A stretch of 64,000 nucleotides of DNA from Lucinisca nassula (taxonomy: Eukaryota; Mollusca; Bivalvia; Lucinida; Lucinidae), in NCBI GenBank assembly GCA_963580285.1, contig OY757010.1, positions 215,370,204 to 215,434,203 of the forward strand, written 5' to 3'. Every line of letters begins with the position of its first letter. Positions within the stretch are counted from its first letter, which is position 1. The notes under the pieces are model-generated. The model saw only the letters and a list, made by a program, of their open reading frames with translations. It was not told where the DNA came from and made no database searches. Positions 62,748 to 64,000 of the stretch are shown here, in pieces. The position numbers were made by a program, and so were the translations under genes.

Positions 62748-64000
62748 TCGGCAAACCCAGATATCATCTCGGGCAATGGGTCTTGGTTAACCCCAGAAAT
62801 AAAAAAAAAAACTCGGAAATTTTTCCCGAATCCTTTGAGGCCATCCGAAAAGACAGAGTTGAGGATGCACATGGAGGTGTCTTCGTGGCTTTCAAGAGAG
62901 ACCTACTCTGTACAGAAACTCCAGTGTTGGACACCAACTGTGAACTAGTTTGGTGTAAATTGAACATCATTGGATGTAGGACTTCGTACCTTGGTTCTTT
63001 CTATCGCCCACCATTTCAGATTGACCCAGAATATCTTGAGGCTTTTAATTCATCTTTGTTTAGGATAATGTCATATGCAAATGCCCATATTTTGGTTGGC
63101 GGAGACTTCAATTGTGGTGACACTGAATGGAGCAACATGCAGGTGCCCCATGGGTTCCTAAAAGGCAGACACAGTAACAACTTTTGGACATAATTAAAGA
63201 ACACTGCCTGGCCCTAGTTGTTAACATACCCACCCGACAAGAAAAGACCCTTGATTTACTGTTTACAAATTCTCCATCCCCAGTAAGCCGAGTTAAGGGG
63301 ATGCCCCCAATTGGCAAAGCTGATCATGACATAGTCATTGTTGAATATGATATAAAAGCTAAATGAATCAGACACGTTCCGCGTAAAGTATTTCTCTATA
63401 AACGTGCGGATATGGATGGTCTGCGAGACCATATGGCGCGATTTAAGGATTTGTTCCTTTCCTTTGACCTCCCGCACATGTCTGGTGATGACATTCGGGT
63501 CAGTTTAAGTCCGAATTAACCACGGCAATGGAAAGGTTTATACCAACAAAAATTACCAAAACAATACATAGTGCACCCTGGATCGATAACACGACCAAGC
63601 ATCTCATCCGTGCTCGTAAATCTAGCAGCCCTGACGTAATTAAGAACAATTACAAACAGTTCACCACAGGTGCAAAAAGTTATAAGAGATGCATATTGGA
63701 AGTATGTTTCCAGGATCTTTACCTTTGAAGATGACAATACAGATCCCGATAGCCCCCAAAAGAATGTTAAAGTTAAAAGTTTTGGTCATTCATAAAGTCC
63801 CTGAAAAAGAATGCGTTTGGGATCATTTCGCTAAGGGAAAATGCAATTCTAAAAACAGACTCGCGCGATAAGGCTAAAATAAGCAATAAACAGTTTCAAT
63901 CGGCATTTACTCGTGAAACTGATGGTGAGCTACCATCTAAAGGTAATAGTCCGTTCCCCTATGGGGGACATAACAGTTGACCCCAATTTGGGGGTCGCTA
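62748..64000 (+). pseudogene. LINE endonuclease and start of RT, copy 4 (continued)
   Basis: Resumes at the codons for AKPDIILGNESWL (here GKPRYHLG in the shifted frame), then FPESFEAIRKDRVEDAHGGV, FVAFKRDLLCTETPVLDTNC, VGGDFNCGDTEW, a frame change near 63150, NIPTRQEKTLDLLFTNSPSP and ADHDIVIVEYD. A TGA replaces Arg after YDIKAK (63364). Further indels at 63505, 63560-63620 and 63780 spoil the linker before the RT. The copy leaves the window before RT motif A. Confidence 0.8.

Larger units (their letters stand above)
57882..64000 (+). mobile_element. 2A/PHD LINE, copy 4, twice interrupted, runs off the window
   Basis: 5' region from AATTTTGCAGCATTAGTTAG matches copy 1. LINE parts: 57882-57970, 58478-59378 and 62748-64000. 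The first gap is a truncated CR1-like insertion with target duplication; the second holds two tandem Penelope-like copies. More diverged than copies 1 and 2. Confidence 0.85.

Overview
This is eukaryotic, AT-rich, very repeat-dense DNA, most likely from a bivalve mollusc. The lineage is inferred from the repeat types: SINEs whose 3' ends read GTTAAAC followed by CAAAC runs, pearl/Helentron-like elements with internal 145-166 bp tandem repeats, and PHD-endonuclease-RT LINEs with a 2A-like motif. The species cannot be named. No operon, CRISPR array or bacterial gene is present.

Host gene: four phase-compatible coding exons of one unrecognised protein-coding gene lie on the minus strand at 30747-30861, 13207-13330, 10072-10161 and 8431-8523. 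All have GT/AG splice borders. The introns are 1.5-17 kb long and filled with mobile elements. The gene probably continues beyond these exons on both sides.

Layout. 1-8.3 kb: Helitron-like family H1 (166-bp core repeats), a TA-flanked Tigger-like non-autonomous element (4494-6326), family H2 and two other tandem-repeat families. 8.4-16 kb: three host exons among palindromic MITEs (P70, about 65 bp; Q, about 240 bp), nested TTAA-type MITEs, tRNA-derived SINEs (S1), S2 SINEs and a 158-bp tandem array. 16-27.6 kb: two more H1 copies. One interrupts a Penelope-like tail. The other is split by two large TIR elements, one of which holds an hAT-like element that itself holds a dimeric tandem array. 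28-33 kb: a LINE relic, a dead Tc1-like transposon, the fourth exon and a decayed LINE. 33-41 kb: foldback elements built of GACAGTTCCCCGACAC units and a 6.9-kb element with about 400-bp inverted ends, filled with H3, H4 and SINEs. 41-46 kb: a GAAATCACC foldback element and a tRNA-headed SINE (S3) split by an hAT-like element. 46-64 kb: a cluster of four related LINEs, two of them split by Penelope-like elements.

How parts fit together: S3 ends in nearly the same sequence plus GATA tail as the LINEs next to it, suggesting it uses LINE-encoded machinery. The LINE protein has, in order, a hydrophobic N-terminus, a 2A-like DVESNPGP (or G-variant) motif, a PHD-type zinc finger, an APE endonuclease and a reverse transcriptase; every copy here is broken. 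Families H1-H4 share one architecture (5' hairpin, subterminal inverted repeat, internal array, ACGG-rich spacer, 3' hairpin) despite unrelated sequence. Several tandem families carry the extended nuclear-receptor half-site TCAAGGTCA.
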